Positions 41,213 to 52,700 of a stretch of DNA of 64,000 bases are shown piece after piece. The position numbers were made by a program, and so were the translations under genes. The notes below the pieces were generated by a model. That model did no database searches, had not been told where the DNA came from, and saw nothing but the letters and a program-made list of their open reading frames with translations. The stretch's first letter is position 1; the number at the start of each line of letters is the position of its first letter. Source of the DNA: Owenia fusiformis (lineage: Eukaryota; Annelida; Polychaeta; Sabellida; Oweniidae); assembly GCA_903813345.2 (NCBI GenBank), contig CAIIXF020000004.1, positions 6,841,525 through 6,905,524 on the forward strand, in the 5' to 3' direction.

Positions 41213-41993
41213 CACTCCCCTCCATAAGTTTGGCAACCTTTTTTCCCCATTGAACTACGTGTAAAAGCCTCTTTACGTTTAAATTGTTATTTACTTAACC
41301 GGCGATGAAATAACTTATAATATTGATTGAAACGTAACTTGACTTTATTTCCAATACCTCCAAATTTTCTCAATTTTTTTCCTCAATTACAATAGGTCGA
41401 AAATTGATGATAAATTTGATGATTTTTTGAAAATCGTCATTCCCATGTAATCCAATGGGAGATGGAGGGTTCGGGGCAAGTCAGAAATCAGGATATCTTT
41501 TCAGTAAAAGATTCAGCAAAAAATATTTTTATATAGAAAATTGAATTGTCTAACTTTTTTTAACACTAAGTGTTTAGTTTATTTGACTTTAAAGCCCTAT
41601 AACTTTGTTGAACCTGAAGAAACATATCAATTTTTTGTTGAATAAAGTTAGCAAATTCAATTGCCTGCCTAACTCGTATTTTTTGCAAGGACTCGGATGG
41701 ATGGATATTCTGTGAGTCATATGACTTGCGGCAAACCTACCATTTCCCATTGGTTAACATGGGAATGTAGATTTTCAAAAATTCATCAAATTCATCATCA
41801 ATGTTCGACCTATTGTAGTTGAGGAAAAAAATTGAGAAAATTTGGAGGTATTGGAATTAAAGTCAAATTACGTTTCCATCAATAGTATAAGTATTTTCAT
41901 CGCAGGTTAAGTAAATAAAAATGCAAAGGTAAAGAAGCTTGAACACGTAGTTCAATGGGGGGGAAAAGGTTGCCAAACTTATGGAGGGGAGTG
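41213..41993. mobile_element. Tc1/mariner-type foldback MITE with about 275-bp TIRs
   Basis: It begins CACTCCCCTCCATAAGTTTG and ends with the inverse, flanked by TA (41211-41212, 41994-41995). The arms stay similar for about 275 bp around a 220-bp spacer. It has no transposase frame. Confidence 0.88.
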
Positions 41994-42866
41994 TAAATAA
42001 GCCATCCGTCCGTTCGTTTGTCCGGGCGATAACTCAAATAACAGATTTTGTTAAAAGTGTATAGGCTTGTGTCTTTTGTATTTATACAGAAGCTTTGCTC
42101 GGAAGGAAATGCTCAATGTGACTGCTCAATTTAAAATTGGCTCCATTTTTCGTAAAAATATAATCTTTGATAACTCAAATACTAGTCGATCGAATCGATT
42201 CTTTATATGCTGATGCTTCGAGACAAAGGAGTTCTACTCAAAAAGAGAGTTTCGTCTTAATCTCTTCATCCACCCAAGATATCTATATCATATGAGAACT
42301 AACTTTTAATATGTGATAATATTTAAAACAAAAACAAAATTTAGAAATTAAGACTTCCTTGTTAGTTTTAAGTAGATATTATGCTTTTTATTTTCGTTTT
42401 AACCTATGTCTCATCATCCTACACACAATTACAGAGAAACCTCGACATCCTAGAATAAAGCTAATGTTATCTGAGAACTGAATTTTAGCATGTGATAAAA
42501 ATACATTTGAAATGGATATGTAGTTACTTCCTTGTTTATGTTTAAAATGTATTATGTACTTTTTATTTCATTTTCGTTTCAACCTATGGCTCATCACACT
42601 TAACATGATTTGATGTTATATGAGAACTGCCTCTTATTATGTGGTAAACATTGGGTAGTAGTGACTTTCCTGTTAGGTAAGAACGGATGTGTACTTTTTA
42701 TTTCATTTTCGTTTCAACCTATGGCTCATCACACTTAACATGATTCCAATGTTATATGAGAACTGCGTGTGATAAACATTCAATGTAGTGACTTCCCTGT
42801 TAGGTTAGAATGGATGTGTACTTTTTATTTCATTTTCGTTCCAACACATGACTCATCACTGTAGAC
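41994..42866 (+). repeat. Spacer with a four-unit tandem array (about 42380-42866)
   Basis: Units begin near 42383, 42556, 42691 and 42818 and share GTACTTTTTATTTCATTTTC, CTATGGCTCATCACACTTAA and ATGTTATATGAGAACTG. The periods are 173, 135 and 127 bp. The bases before 42380 look unique. Confidence 0.75.
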
Positions 42867-42869
42867 ATA

Positions 42870-43076
42870 CACTCGCCTCCATAAGTTTAGCAAATGGAAG
42901 TTGGATGGCATATATCAAAACTCGACAATTTCTGAATCTTAATCAAATCTGGTCCTTAATTTACAAAGATACCGACATTAACGGCTTTGATGAGTTAAAC
43001 AGCCGAACATGAAAAGGATTTTTAAAATAAGTGATTCAATGGGGGATTTCCTGATTCCAAACTTATGAAAGGGGTG
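42870..43076. mobile_element. Short copy of the CACTCCCCTCCATAAGTTTGG MITE
   Basis: It starts CACTCGCCTCCATAAGTTTAG and ends CCAAACTTATGAAAGGGGTG, with TA on both sides. It is 207 bp long, an internally deleted relative of 41213-41993. Confidence 0.75.
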
Positions 43077-43248
43077 TATTCACAAAAAAGACACTGACTA
43101 CAATAAGGAATAGGGAATAACTTTGCTTAATAAATTGCAATATCATATAACATTACATCTATACAAGGAGAGCTTGAGAAGAGCATTCTGATTGGTTAAG
43201 ACTCCAGTAAAAAGAAATATAAATATGCAGCTATCATTTTGAATCGGA

Positions 43249-43254
43249 TATAAA
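43249..43254 (+). promoter_or_regulatory. TATA box of the endonuclease gene
   Basis: TATAAA in GGATATAAAGGAA, about 100 bp before the start codon. It would put transcription start near 43280. Confidence 0.5.
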
Positions 43255-43350
43255 GGAATTCGACCAACAAATTTACTATTACACTGTTAGGATAGGCTAG
43301 CAGAATAGAAATAACACACACGTTTTCCGGTGACAGTATTTTAAAACAAG

Positions 43351-44271
43351 ATGTTTTTAGTGTCAAAAACTTTTATCACGGACTTAATCTTGATAGGATT
43401 TGTATTGGTTTGCATTGTGCATGAACACGAGGCCGCTTTATTCGAACGCCAGTCTCAGAACAAAAACTCAACAAGAACTAGCGATGAAAAATTGGAACCA
43501 GGTCCATTGTTATTCCGACCATCAGCAAGAACATCGCATTTCTCAGGATGCGAACGTTTCTTTGTCGAAAACGTCGAACCATCTCTGACTGGTACCGCCA
43601 GTAATAAACGCTCGATTTGTCACATTTCACAGAAGGGACAGTTGTTGTTCGGTTTTGCCGCTCAACATGATGTGATAAGAAAGATACCAGACTGGAGTGC
43701 ATTTAGAATAACACAAATTGATACAAATGCAAGAAGGAGTACTTATTTTAAACAAGATGAGAGCCTGAAGCCTAAAGACAGCCAAGCGAGCAATGCCGAC
43801 TATACAGGGTCTGTTTTTAATAAGGGTCACCTCATCGCATTTAGTTTCCAGCCTCCCGCCAAAGAAGCAAGCGTTACCAATTTGTATACAAACGCCGCTC
43901 CTCAGTATCCGTCCTTTAATCAACATATATGGTACCCGAAAGGAGAGCAGCGCCTCAAGAAGTATGCTAAGGACGAATGTTTGGCAAAAGATGGCGCCAT
44001 GTATGTTGTTGTAGGTACGCAAGGTGAAATTGGTCGCATAGGCAATCGACAAGTAACTATACCAAAATATTTCTGGACCGCCGCTTGTTGTATAATGAAG
44101 GATAAAGTTGCATCGTTCGCATATTACGGAGAAAACAAAGAGAAGGACAGTAGCGTACAAGACGTGAGTGTTTCTCAATTACAGACTTTCCTGAAAGGAA
44201 TAAATTACGAAATAAACATTTTCCCAGCGAACTCGAAGTGTGCTAACAGCAACAATATTGTGGAAATATAA
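43351..44271 (+). CDS. Secreted DNA/RNA non-specific endonuclease (ENDOD1-like), single exon
   Basis: A 306-residue protein of the metal-dependent beta-beta-alpha-Me nuclease family (Endonuclease_NS), which cleaves DNA and RNA. Residues 9-29 (ITDLILIGFVLVCIV then EHEAA) form a signal peptide, so it is likely secreted. GCERFFVENVEPSLTG near 66-81 and the nuclease core follow. The core motif is NKGHLIAF (His160 as general base), then YTNAAPQYPSFNQHIW (178-194), whose Asn is the usual metal ligand. The common R/D-R-G-H is K-G-H here. Several cysteines suggest disulfides. The gene has no intron, a TATA box and a downstream AATAAA. A digestive, defence or apoptotic nuclease role is possible; the sequence does not decide. 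Confidence 0.88.
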   Translation: MFLVSKTFITDLILIGFVLVCIVHEHEAALFERQSQNKNSTRTSDEKLEPGPLLFRPSARTSHFSGCERFFVENVEPSLTGTASNKRSICHISQKGQLLFGFAAQHDVIRKIPDWSAFRITQIDTNARRSTYFKQDESLKPKDSQASNADYTGSVFNKGHLIAFSFQPPAKEASVTNLYTNAAPQYPSFNQHIWYPKGEQRLKKYAKDECLAKDGAMYVVVGTQGEIGRIGNRQVTIPKYFWTAACCIMKDKVASFAYYGENKEKDSSVQDVSVSQLQTFLKGINYEINIFPANSKCANSNNIVEI

Positions 44272-44332
44272 TAATAGACAGTCTTATACTGTCCACATCT
44301 TACAGAATATTTATAGGATGTCCTATGATTTT

Positions 44333-44439
44333 GAGGAATATCATTTTTATTTACGAGGTGATATTGATATCTGCACGCGAGAGCGGAGCGAACGATTGCA
44401 CATATCAATATCACCGAGTAGATTAAAATGATATTCTTA
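44333..44439. repeat. Long hairpin in the endonuclease 3' untranslated region
   Basis: GAATATCATTTT...GGTGATATTGATAT(C/G)TGCA on the left faces TGCACATATCAATATCACC...AAAATGATATTC on the right. The arms are about 42 bp, with a GC-rich loop CGCGAGAGCGGAGCGAACGA. Confidence 0.8.
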
Positions 44440-44467
44440 GTAGTGTAAATGTTTAATATCATTGAAA

Positions 44468-44473
44468 AATAAA
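44468..44473 (+). terminator. Candidate poly(A) signal of the endonuclease gene
   Basis: AATAAA about 200 bp after the stop codon. Using it would include the hairpin in the transcript. Confidence 0.45.
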
Positions 44474-44513
44474 TTTCATGTCAAATAGTTCAATTTTGCG
44501 GGAAATCAAAAAG

Positions 44514-44584
44514 CGGAGTATATCGTCACGATATCCTCCGCATATTGGTTTTCCGGAGTATATTGTGGCGATATCCTCCGGTTA
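44514..44584. repeat. Two consecutive palindromes
   Basis: GCGGAGTATATCGTCACGATATCCTCCGC and, about 50 bp on, CCGGAGTATATTGTGGCGATATCCTCCGG: diverged copies of one palindromic unit. Confidence 0.75.
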
Positions 44585-44639
44585 TTTATTTTGCCAATAG
44601 ATATTAAATTTATTTTTTCGATGTTATTATACATTTAGT

Positions 44640-44850
44640 ACACTAAGTGGAGGATAGTGTTCTGTATTTGACAATTTATATCTTATAATAACATATTTGT
44701 ACCGACTCGACTCGTAATGATATATGATATAGTTACATTTGAAGAATGTGATCCTATTTTCTTTACTTTATTGCTATTTTTCTGTTTTTGAAAATTGTAT
44801 GTTGGATGTACGTTTGGCCCTAAAAGGGCATCAGTGCAAATAAAATCCTA
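44640..44850 (+). repeat. LINE 3'-end relic with GGCCC/GGGC hairpin
   Basis: It ends GTTTGGCCCTAAAAGGGCATCAGTGCAAATAAAAT, a typical LINE 3' untranslated hairpin and A-rich end. No coding part is visible. Confidence 0.5.
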
Positions 44851-46597
44851 TTACATATGAAAAATTAATTTGAAAACAATTAAAAACAACAACCATCACA
44901 TTGATATGATATATTTTTAATCAATAAATTATACGACATATGCAATGTATAGTTTGGTTTTGTTTAATTAAAGATAGCAGAGTTCGTTTCCTAGTGCTGG
45001 GTTGTGATCATGGACCATACAGAGGCACCGTAACAGATAGTAGAATTGACCAAAATGGAAATCATCTCCCACGCTATCTGTTTTCCTTGATACACAGGGA
45101 ATGGGGGATTGATTTTCCGGTCAATTCAACCGTCTGTTCCAATGCATGTGATTCATGGTCACACGATATATTAAAACATTATATTTTTCAAAATGAAAGT
45201 TAATTTACTTCCTTCTAATACTTCCTTAAAAGAGTTCTATAGTGGCAGTCAAAACGACCAACAAAACAATATTCTACTTACAACTCAGAACAACACGGAC
45301 GACGTTTTAACTGCAAGGATAGGGATTTTACATTTTAGGCTCATGTAGCACGATTGTCAAATGACACAGCAATAGTTTATCAATATTTGGCACGAAATAC
45401 GATATTGTCGATGAAAATAAAACCTAGTGTATGATCGAAGGTAACAAAGGGCAAACTATGTCTATATAACAGTAATAAATATGCACGCGTTTACATAATA
45501 AATCACATTATCTTTAGTTTAATTAGAATTCAAACAAAAAAATATTTTCAATCGAAAGAGCAGTTGCAAAATTATTCATTACAAATACAAGAAATTGATT
45601 GACATACATTTATTAGACCATATATCAATAACTTAAAAATGTAAATCAAATAATCATATATTTGCTTTACAACATAATAAAGTTAAAAAGCCTAAATATT
45701 CTCCTCAAAAAATTAAGGACCAGTGGTTTTCCTCATACGTTTACATGTTAACCCCCATATTTGTTTGAACGACTATTTTCTAAGCGTGGAACAAAAGAAA
45801 CCCCGATAAATTAAATGAATCTGTATCTTAATTCTATTATCTATATTAAGTCTGCAAAATTCAGTGTTATATCTCCATTACAATGCATGTAGGTCAAAAT
45901 TTAATGTCAAAATTGATGAATTTCATGAAATTTAACAAAAATGGCAGACAATAGCAAACCTGCACAAGTTGTCTGTGACCCAACTGCAATCCTCAGTAGA
46001 TATGGCCTGAATGACAATTATGACCTCAATTTGAGGTCTGTAATTGTCCTGAGGTTATTTTTGTACACTTTTTCTGTGGCATATCCAACAGATATAGAAG
46101 TCAGATAAGAACATTTGGTCGACGGGTCCAGGTTTGCCCAAGGCGCAATATTGGCCTCTGGGGCATGTTGTTTGAGGTGCTGTAACATTGTAACTGTCAG
46201 ATTGATGGTCATGATTAATTGTAGGCTGGTAGGAGTTTGAATGATGCACATGTACATATGTATGTACCAAATATCAGGTTGAACTTTTCTAAAATGACAA
46301 AGATATGAGGAAAATATAGCGACAGAGTTGCCGTTTTATTTGACCATCCTGTCTAACGATTCACCATATGAGCCAAAACCTTAATAAATGCGACTTGAGT
46401 AAAAACAATGACAACAAAGGGCCATGTCTTATGTTACGGTTCGTTTATTACGAGTTGTTTAAATAATGCTTACATCAATAATACATTTTGAAACATTGGT
46501 TCCAATCGTTGCGTTATCAGTATCAACGGTGACTGCTCCATGTTTATTCATAGATTGTATCATGAACTATTGTACTGTCTTTAATTCGATGTTGAGG
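44851..46597. other. Intergenic, little recognised
   Basis: The palindrome GACCTCAATTTGAGGTC occurs at 46022-46038. TTTATT at 46543-46548 and 46444-46449 is AATAAA on the - strand and could end the BIVM-like transcript. No gene was seen. Confidence 0.45.
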
Positions 46598-46739
46598 TTA
46601 ATTACGCCGAAACGCCATTATGCAATGGTCATTATCCTCTGGTTTCTCCGTATTGTGTTTGAGGGCTCCTTTCCATAATCTGCGCACATCGATGTAGTCG
46701 GGATGGACATTTTTTAAATCGGTGATTATATCTTCCCAT
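46598..46739 (-). CDS. BIVM: BIVM-like exon 7 (stop codon)
   Basis: Acceptor TATTTTAG, phase 2, stop TAA at 46598-46600. It encodes [20 protein letters not shown] and [12 protein letters not shown], the conserved C-terminal BIVM block. Confidence 0.9.
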
Positions 46740-49700
46740 CTAAAATAAACAAAAGTAGAGTAAGAACGAACAGGTGCAATAAGTCCTAATACTGAGAAGT
46801 ATTAAAAACTAAAAACAGATAGAAAGGAAAAATGAAATCTTCCATTGTTCTATGACTTGTTACTTTTTCTCAGATATAGTTTTCTAGGATTCCCACGGGT
46901 TTAAAGTCCCCATCTAAAGTTTAAACCACTTTGGCTTATATTGTAGTCTTACCCAATGTTATCAAAGTGTGATGTGTGAAACTTTTTTTTTTAATTTCAA
47001 AAAGTGGTTTTTGATAGACTTTTTGTTCCAAAATTTGTGAATTTTTTAAAACTAACTTTACTTACTTAGCCAAAACCCATACCAATGCATAGCATTCATC
47101 CTCGCATGTTTTTTGCCGAAAAAATTAAGAAAATCGGTTCATAAATAAGCGAGAAATGAACTTATCAGTGCATGAAAATGGTTCCGAGAAAAATGCATTT
47201 AAAAATTCTAGTTCTCATAGAAACCAATGGTACAATGATATCTAAAAGATAATATATTCTTCATTTTAACCTAGTTAGACAATCAAAATTGGTATATTAA
47301 CGAAGTCTAGCATGTTCAGAAAAGATTGACATCGAAAAAAAAATTTCAATTTTTTCAAAAAGTTTCTGTTACCTTTGTGACATCACTAGTGTTTCAAAAT
47401 ATTTTTGATATGCTAAAACATTAAAGTGGCCTATTAAATATGGCATTTTATTATTGAAATAGTGTGTCCTTTGATCCATCTGTGCATTGGTGTTAAACAG
47501 ATAATATTTTTTGAAATGCATTAAGAAATATTTGATGATTAAAAAATTTCAACTTTTTGGAAAAATGGCGGGAAATTTGAATATTTGAGAAATGAAATGC
47601 TCACACCTTTTTTTCAAAAAAAATGTTTTCTTTCAAAAATCTCTAGAATAACTTTTTATGTCATGACAAATAGTAAATGAATGATAAAAAAATATTTTCA
47701 AACTTTAGACGGGGACTAATTGTATTAAAATAAATATGCATATACGGCAAGTGTAGATGACTATTAATCTGAATACACATATTTTGGAAGGATGTATTGT
47801 AATTTCAAGACATTCCTGAAGTTAACATCCCCATTGCTTAATGAATGGAACTCTCCAATCAACAAGAATCATACTGTGCAATATTTAAGGTAAGCATATT
47901 TAAAATAGGGGTTTTGGCGATACTCCTACTTCTAACTTGCACCTTATACAATGTATGCATGGATGATTCTTTTTTGAGTCGCCAATCAATATCCATGTCT
48001 CTACATCTGACTGGTCCAATTCACCTCTGAAATACAATGCAAGCACAGATTTTGATTGAAAATATAGACAATCAAAATGAACCCCGTCTCTACTGTACGC
48101 ATGTAGGTCTTGTAATGAGAGAAAAATATACCCCAAATATCCATAGATTATGAGCTAACAGTATGCACATATTGTAAAACACACCCAAAATCCATATATT
48201 ATTCATCCGACAATAAAGAAAACAGAATCTTCGTATTATATCGACTTACTGTACTAGAGTATAATCCAACTAATTTAGTCCCATCATACATACATAAGGA
48301 AATCATGGGCTAACAGAGCAAAGGTACAACTAGTGTCCTTATACCTGATGAAGAAAGGATATTACAAACGGGAAAAAATGGGATTATGTTTTTTCTTGGA
48401 TCCCAGCTCAGTTGAACAAATATTCACTGTCGTCGTTAAAACTTCGAGTACACTAAATTGTCTTCACGAAGCAAGGGCTTGTTAATTACCCGGCGCTTAG
48501 TTGTGTACCAAACGAAACGTGAAACGACACGATATCCGGGGCTCTGTATGATCTTCATTAGACAATGGTGTATGTTTATTAGTTTATGTTTTACACATTT
48601 ACAAATGTGTATGTTAAAATATTCAATATTTTATATGGCAGTTCGCAGGCCTCCAAGTAATGACATTTCAGGCAACTTTCCGATGGTTGATGCCAAAACA
48701 GTGCCTAATAATCGTCAAAACCCATTGAAAAATACTGATTCAGCATTATTTTTTAGGTTCTCCTGATCAGATCCTTATGGGCCATCGCCCAATAAACATT
48801 TCACGTCACATATCTCTTATTCTGAGAGGTTTTGAGCCAATTAATAGCAGTTTTAGTAATTTCTTTTATGTTGCTAATGGGGACAATTCCACAGACAAAT
48901 GCTCTAATGTAATCCTATGGGAAAACATTGAAATCTTTGGATTGATTATGAAAAAATGAGGATTTTCGGTACATAACCCCATATACCACGGGATAGCTCC
49001 ATGTGTCCCCTTTAAAACTGAAAATGTTTTTGCGTAGAAAGGCCATTGAAATAAAAAGATATAACCGTTTGTTCCGCCATCTATCCGAATTTTAAACAAT
49101 TTTCAATAGATTTCAAACTCAAGACCACCGTCAAAAAAAGTCAAATATTTGAAGTGAACCGAATCATTTTGTCATACTTTTTGTAAAATTATATATCATC
49201 ATACTAATGAAATCAATGATGTACTTAAATATATACAATCAATTAAATATATACAATCAATCAATGAAATCAATGAATTGTCTAGGTCAAGTAAAGTCGG
49301 TCAAATCAACTCTGGAGTCCCCCAAGGCTCAATATGGGGACCGATTTTCTTTTTGTTATATCTAAATGACATAACAGACGACTTAAACGCTAAATGTTTT
49401 ATCTATGCGGATGACACGTCACTTTTTTGTCCGGTTGACCCAATAAATCACCAAACAGATAGCCAAGTTCTTCAAGAAGACTTAATTCATATCCAAATGC
49501 GGTCCCAGAAATGGGGACTAACTTTCGCACCACAAAAAAGTCACGAATTGATCTTTAAAACAAATAGACCAATTGAGAGAACATATCCTAACTTTGTTTT
49601 CAACGACACACCAATAGATCAAATTAAACATCATAAGCACCTCGGTCTAATTCTTGATGAAAAGTTAACTTTCAAAACCCATATTGAATATCTAGAAGGC

Positions 49701-52700
49701 AAAGTTCAAAAATTATTAAATCCACTTAAATGGCACTTAAGCATAGATTAAATTCCAAACACCTGGAAAAAATTTACTCTTCCTTTATCCTGTCTCATCT
49801 GGACTATTGTGATATCATTTATGACGCTGCTCCAGCTACCAGCCTAGCCCAGTTAGACAAGCTACATTATAGGGCAGCTGTTATTTGTTCTGGTGTTATG
49901 CAAGGAGCAAGCACAGAAAAAAACCTTGAAATATTAAATTGGGATAATCTTCAAAATAGACGGGATGAACATAAATTGCGCGTTATGTTCAAGATTCATA
50001 ACAATTCGGTACCATCTTACGTAAAACGGATTTTAGAACGATATAAATCACCTCAGACGCGAGTTCTTAGAACAACCAACGACTACAAATTACCCGCCTC
50101 GATAAGTAAAAAAAATGGAAACGGAAACAGTTTGCTCAATGATAACCTTGTGGAACCGTCTTCCTAGAGACCATAAGGAAACGAACAGCTTATCACTCTT
50201 CAAAAAACAACTAAACGGTCATCTCACCAAAAACACCGAACCCACAATTTCAACCTCCTATATATAGAATCTTGATAGAAAAGAAGAAATTGTACTAAAT
50301 AAGATAAGAATAAATCGATATTTTAAATCCGATCTTTTTGACCATAATTTCTCTTTCGTTAACGATCCATATTGTGACTGTGGAGCTCGAGAGACAGCAC
50401 AACATAAACTCTTGTCCTGCCCTCAGAGAGAAACAAATGCGCTAGCGGTGGTTAAACATGAATTAAACTTAGATGTAACTAAATACAAAACATTAAAAAA
50501 TAAGACAAATTTCCTACTTTTTGGCGACAAAGATCTGACAAATGAAAACAATTCTAAAATATTTAAGGCAGTTTTGAATTTCATTAAATAATCGATAACA
50601 GTAATTCAAATTCAGGGCACCAATGGTGGTACAGACAGGTAGAAAAACAGAAAGTATCTAAATTGTATATTTTTCTTCTTACTCTAACTATGACTTTGAC
50701 TAAATGTTATATTATACTATTGTAATTTAAATTCAGTCAAAGCGGCAGTAGAAATGCCCTTTCTGGGCGATTACGCCGTGAATAACAATGTAAATTTATT
50801 TATGATTTTAAGAAATAAAGAGTATCTATTATCTGAAAAAAAATGAAATCAATGATGTACTTAAATATATTTACAATGGTACTTCCACAAACTATTTAAA
50901 CTTAAAACCAAGAGAAATTAAGAAATTACTGGAAAATAGATACATACAATTTTGGGAAACTAAAATAAAATAAAATAATGGTAAATTGAGGTTTTATAAG
51001 ATAATAAAAGCAAAATGGAACAAGGAACCCTACTTGGATTTAATCAAAAATGAAATAGACAAAAATAACTTGACAAAGCTAAGAATTAGCGCACATAAAT
51101 TAGAAATCGAAACAGGTCGTTACACAAAACCAATTACCCCTATTGAAGAAAGAAAATGTTTATATGTGTAACAAGAAAACCGGTTCAGAATGCCATTTCC
51201 TATTAGAATATGCAATAAGTAAAAATATGTTCGGTCAAGTTACATGGATAAAATAAAAAAACACTGTCAAAATTTAGAAACCATGAATAACGTGGAACAT
51301 AAATTAATGTTTCTATTTAATTCAGAGGGAATAATATTAAATATACTCGCAAAATATATATCAAATATCTTTATCGAGAGAGAAAAAAACACGGAATGCA
51401 TCCAATAAAATCTTGCAATGATCAAGCACCCTTTGATTAGTTAATATAATATATAGATAATTAGTTAAGCTTTTTCATTTTTTCTGTTTAAGCTGTACAC
51501 TTTGCCCAAATGTGGGATACAAGTATAATAAAGCTCATAATAATATAATATAATAATATGTCCCGATCTCATGTACATTTACGTTGCAAACAGTGAAAAT
51601 AATGCTAAAACGGCCGCCTGTTGATGCTTTGAGGTGTCATCAATTGTTATTTAATCCAAATAAAGTAAACATTATTTTGTAGATTTAGACACGGGCTTTC
51701 AAGTCGTATATGCATTTTAGTCATTAAATTAACAAGAACGCTAGATTGTGCGTGTTAATAGGGTATCAAATTGAAATAAAATAACGAAATTAAATATGAA
51801 CACGTTAATGACTTTCCGCTATCAGTATTAATGACTATCCGCTACTCAGAATAATTAAAATTGCCTGAACTACATGTGAAGAATCTTCTATATAACCCCT
51901 TGAATGGTCTAATTCACTATCGTCCTCAAAAACCGATCATTTAAAATATTTTGTTCAAAATACTATCATGCCACGACTTGAGAGCATTCTGTTCTTCACG
52001 ATTTGCTGTAGCGCTGATATGACGTCGTATTTCTCTATTTTTGTAAAAAAAATCGTCGATGGGTCAAATTATATCACGCACATATTAAACAATAACTAAA
52101 GATCTAAGAAGGGATGATAGTCATGTGATATATCATTGGAATCTTGAGTTTATGAGCATTTTTATGATAATATAATATCATATATTTATTCTTTATATTC
52201 GTTCTTTTCTTCCCTGGATTCAGCCTACTAAAATTCAAAGGAAAAAAATCGAGATGGGACAATTTTCTGTCACGCACGTTTAAAGGAAAATATCTGACTT
52301 AGCTTGATCTAAAGATGTTAAACGTGATGAATCATAAAATATGGGCTATGAGCATTCTCTACATACCAGATATGTTATCATTTGTTTTCCTGATTTCATT
52401 TAGACTGCTATTTAAAACACCCTAGTCAATTTTTACAACGTCAAAATATTTTAGAACAAAGAATGCTGAATTTGACCTAGTCATATTACTTGGTCCAAAT
52501 ACATACAAAGCAATGCAACTGAACTTAAAATTATAGTACAGTCGTACTATGTAGTATAAGGGCAATGCTTTTATGACATTATAAAAAATCTAGTTGAATG
52601 TCACTAGAAAAACATAATTTCGTGTATTGAAATGACGAGAGTCTTTGAAACCCGCCATATTTCTATCAATTTTTTTCTTCGTACAAAACAGACACAAGTC

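Larger units (their letters stand above)
49206..51545 (+). mobile_element. LINE A: decayed 3' fragment, split by LINE B
   Basis: Resuming at 50842, the frame reads [33 protein letters not shown], then [18 protein letters not shown] and a zinc-like ECHFLLE, the C-terminal part of a LINE polyprotein with several frameshifts. It ends with a CCCA/TGGG hairpin (51505-51516) and an AT-rich tail. LINE B is inserted within it. Confidence 0.65.

Noticed and set aside
43627-44178. 183-codon open frame on the - strand
   Set aside because: It is antisense to the endonuclease coding frame, with no domain, and is explained by codon bias of the real gene.
44940-45203. 87-codon open frame on the + strand
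   Set aside because: No family resemblance and no promoter or splice context.
46018-46270. Overlapping 79- and 71-codon frames on the - strand as a gene
   Set aside because: Two frames are open over the same stretch, no domain is visible, and a palindrome lies inside. This is probably a repeat.
49278-50167. Two neighbouring open frames as separate genes
   Set aside because: They are pieces of one frameshifted reverse transcriptase.
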